From an uncultured Collinsella sp. (GTDB lineage Bacteria > Actinomycetota > Coriobacteriia > Coriobacteriales > Coriobacteriaceae): 64,000 nucleotides of DNA. Below the pieces are notes generated by a model. The model worked only from the letters and a program-made list of their open reading frames with translations, did no database searches and was not told where the DNA came from. Position numbers and translations under genes: made by a program. Below are positions 62,104 to 64,000 of the stretch, one piece after another. Where the stretch lies: assembly GCA_902490405.1 (NCBI GenBank), contig CABUDS010000006.1, positions 13,035 through 77,034 on the forward strand, in the 5' to 3' direction. The stretch's first letter is position 1. Each line of letters starts with the position of its first letter.

Positions 62104-62190
62104 ACAAAACCGCAGGCCACAGGTCTTTGTCAACGATAAGCAAGGTGAATAGTCTCAGGTGGCTTGCCCATGAGTTGGCGTAAGCCTGTT
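62104..62190. repeat. About 85-bp imperfect direct repeat (copy 2)
   Basis: Contains GTCTCAGGTGGCTTGCCCAT, corresponding to GTCTCAGGTGGCTTGCCTAT in copy 1 at 60385-60470, with further matches on both sides. Confidence 0.65.
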
Positions 62191-62306
62191 TAGCAAAAGG
62201 CTAATCGGACACGACAGGCCGCCCGCATGGCGACGGCGTTTCCCGTGCGGGCACAAACAGCCCTGCGTGCCCTGTCGCGCGATATCCCAATGCGACGTTC
62301 AGAACC

Positions 62307-62576
62307 CTACCCGCCAAGCAGCCACCTCGCGAAATTCAGCACGAGCACGCCCTCCCGGGTATGGGGCTCATGCCTCGTGCGAGTGATGAGAATCTTCGGG
62401 AATGCATCCCCGATGGATAGAATCGGCGCAATCTCCCTCTCGAGCGTCGAATCGGCGCCGATATCGTCGCTCACATACACTCTCCTTCCCGGTTTCGAAA
62501 CCTGGAAGGCAGTATGCGCAAGGATGCGTCGAGGTGCGATCCCAGTCGTACCATGCCAGCAGAGATGTCGAGGCAC
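62307..62576 (-). pseudogene. C-terminal relic of an AAA ATPase with DUF4143
   Basis: Minus-strand frame ending TLEREIAPILSIGDAFPKIL, ITRTRHEPHTREGVLVLNFA, RWLLGG. This is the usual last part of DUF4143 ATPases, where the domain ends in an LxRxxxPLxxIxDxxPKxxI strand and a (V)NLxxWLL helix. The ATPase core is missing; upstream sequence shifts frame. It is not derived from the intact gene at 51589, which has a different end. Confidence 0.6.
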
Positions 62577-63311
62577 ATTCGTTCATGCTGCAATGCGGGC
62601 ATCGGAGATGAAAAAAAGCCCGTCGGGTAGTCATGGGCGTGCGGGAGCCCGCATCAGTAACCTGCCTCCTCGGTTGTCCCTTCTTTGCATGGTCGTCTAC
62701 ATAAAGGAGGAACCAGCCATGCAGATCAGCATGCTTGCCCTTCTTGGGTCACGGACCGGGGAGGCGAGGGCCTCCGTCGGGACCGCCCCGAGCAACCGGC
62801 ATATCCAAGGAATGACAAGGCTCGATCGCTGTGCTGGTCAGGATGCCGAAGCGGGCCGTCCGCCAATCGGAATGCGGGTCAGGATGCTGCAACGTGATTC
62901 CAGCTGCAGGATACGGCTCCTTTGCGGTTGCCGCAAAACCTGCTGGCAACATTCTTACTATCCGAATGATGTACGCATCCCTTGGGATCGTTTCGCCTGA
63001 CCAGGGCCATCTTCAGCGCCTCATCGGCCAGCTCGGCAGGCGCCTCTTCCACGCGTAATAGCCCTGGCGGGTCACCTACGCAACCAAAGATACAAAAGGG
63101 ATCGAATGGCCAGAAAGGATTGTCCTTGCCGACAGGCAATCCTTGACAAACGAGCTTCAGCCTCCTTAAAATTGCGTGGTTTGCCGAACTGAGTCAGCGA
63201 AGGAGGGGTGTCGTGGTTGGTCTTTTCCGCACGTGGATGAGCGCCTAAAAAGCGGCGCTGTTATGGCGTCGCGCTGTTTTGCACGCCATTCCACGATTGG
63301 ACATAACCATG
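62577..63311. other. Region without recognisable gene
   Basis: Several frames of 60-90 codons exist but none has a ribosome site or a recognisable domain. GGTCAGGATGC occurs twice (about 62836 and 62877). It looks like eroded DNA between the relics and the MFS gene; the last 150 bases should carry the MFS promoter. Confidence 0.4.
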
Positions 63312-64000
63312 ATGTTTGAAACCTCTCGGCGCAGGTCTGTTTCGCTGTGCCATTCATGGCAATTTAAGATTTGTTTCGTATGGGGCGGGGAGCTCGTGTC
63401 GACATTGACGAGCTCGATTCTCCAAATGGGTCTCATTTGGCATATCGCCCTCACGACAGGATCATCTTCCCTCCTCTCCCTGGCATCGTTAGCAGGCTTT
63501 CTGCCGATTGCTTTGTTCGGAGTCCTTGCGGGCGCCGTTGTCGACAGACTGCCTTTGAAACGTGTTCTCATCGGCGCCGACCTCTTCGTTGCCGCGGTGG
63601 GCGCCGCCTTGGCGATTGCCTCGTTGGCCGGCAGCTTACCTGCGTGGTCAATACTCATCGCCCTGTTTCTCCGCGCAGCTGGCACTTCGTTCTACACGCC
63701 GGCCTCCCAATCCCTCACGCCCCATCTCGCCCCGCCAGAGCATCTCGTTCGCCTATCGGGAGTGATGCAAGCGATTCAGTCCGCCGGATACATTCTTGGC
63801 GCCGCGCTCGCGGCAGTGATTTATCCTGTGGCGGGCATTACCGCCATGATTGCCCTCGACGTGCTGGGGGCGCTTTTCGCTTCTCTAGCTGTCCTCGCCG
63901 CTCAGATAGACGCAGGAGGACTCGACGAAGCCGACCGCAGCTCGTCCTTTTCCAATAAAGCTCGAGAACTTTTCTCTGAGATTTCGGACGGCTACAAGCT
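63312..64000 (+). CDS. MFS exporter (MefA-like), N-terminal part
   Basis: The frame is open to the window end (229 codons visible). WQFKICFVWGGELVSTLTSS, ILQMGLIWHIALTTGSSSLL and FLPIALFGVLAGAVVDRLPL correspond to helices 1-2 and the conserved loop GxxxDRxxxK of MFS drug exporters of the macrolide-efflux type; RAAGTSFYTPASQSLTPHL is the helix 3-4 region. ATG 63312 is the first in-frame Met but has no good ribosome site, and the gene could start later. It likely exports a drug or peptide; specificity is unknown. Confidence 0.8.
   Translation, partial: MFETSRRRSVSLCHSWQFKICFVWGGELVSTLTSSILQMGLIWHIALTTGSSSLLSLASLAGFLPIALFGVLAGAVVDRLPLKRVLIGADLFVAAVGAALAIASLAGSLPAWSILIALFLRAAGTSFYTPASQSLTPHLAPPEHLVRLSGVMQAIQSAGYILGAALAAVIYPVAGITAMIALDVLGALFASLAVLAAQIDAGGLDEADRSSSFSNKARELFSEISDGYK

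Larger units (their letters stand above)
61046..62300. other. Degraded region with gene relics
   Basis: No intact gene. On the minus strand 61176-61360 reads TEGSAYYETLQHIIDGNTKR, then AYLDRYEREGRPRFAVDIDR to a TAG: a clear C-terminal relic of an unidentified gene. Hairpins occur at 61703-61736 (GAAGCCCCAG/CTGGGGCTTC) and 61937-61964. TACTCCCACTCGA at 61783-61795 equals the guaA 3' end at 43311-43323. A copy of an 85-bp repeat lies at 62104-62190. Confidence 0.5.

Noticed and set aside
62227..63000. A 257-codon plus-strand frame
   Set aside because: Composition is Arg/Ser/Pro-rich without domain, it crosses the antisense DUF4143 ATPase relic, and no ribosome site precedes it.
63245..63685. 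A 146-codon minus-strand frame at the right end
   Set aside because: It lies opposite the MFS exporter gene, whose helices and motifs are clear on the plus strand.

Overview
The window looks like a chromosomal stretch from a GC-rich gut Actinomycetota of the class Coriobacteriia, most likely Collinsella. This is an inference from gene families, GC-rich third codon positions and abundant short palindromic intergenic repeats; no rRNA or other marker gene is present to prove it. No rRNA, tRNA or CRISPR array was recognised.

Layout. 0-5 kb: the end of trmL, then two paralogous ATPases around a class II UvrA-like protein. 5-16 kb: a TetM-like ribosomal-protection GTPase, two rRNA methyltransferases (RsmJ, RlmA), small membrane proteins, a MATE exporter, a LysR/EamA divergent pair, uracil-DNA glycosylase, an SDR enzyme and a YhhQ-type transporter behind a riboswitch-like leader. 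16-21 kb: release factor 3, a four-unit array of 80-bp hairpin repeats and a GntR-ABC exporter operon. 21-33 kb: a ClC channel, LOG-family protein, K+ channel, BvgS-like hybrid kinase, Nim-like flavoprotein, MalY-type aminotransferase, TrmO, an XRE-TipAS regulator, glutaredoxin, Dus, and two membrane proteins. 33-43 kb: a MacB-like fusion ABC transporter, a CoA-disulfide reductase/rhodanese, a thiol-redox operon (tiny CxxC protein, NapH-like ferredoxin, TlpA lipoprotein) and a divergent two-component system. 43-53 kb: GMP synthase lacking its glutaminase domain, a LuxR regulator, an XRE/membrane protein pair, a type IIA topoisomerase pair and a DUF4143-type ATPase. 53-60 kb: a flavoprotein, then TetR plus three tandem class M sirtuin-like genes, a second TetR with a truncated fourth sirtuin, and a radical SAM mobile pair inserted at the truncation. 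60-63 kb is degraded DNA with gene relics; the window ends inside an MFS exporter gene.

The most interesting locus is 53.8-59.6 kb. Two of the three sirtuin-like proteins carry Gln at the catalytic His position and keep four zinc Cys, the hallmark of ADP-ribosylating class M sirtuins; the middle one has lost the zinc site and looks like a pseudo-enzyme. None of the usual partners (GcvH-L, lipoate ligase, macrodomain) is in the window. The TetR-sirtuin unit has been duplicated, and the second copy was cut by the radical SAM pair.

A second theme is repeat biology. A 29-bp palindrome (8-10 copies), a 54-bp palindrome (3 copies), an 83-bp composite repeat (2 copies), a 186-bp MITE-like inverted repeat and the covarying 80-bp hairpin array sit mostly at gene 3' ends and may serve as terminators or RNA-processing elements.
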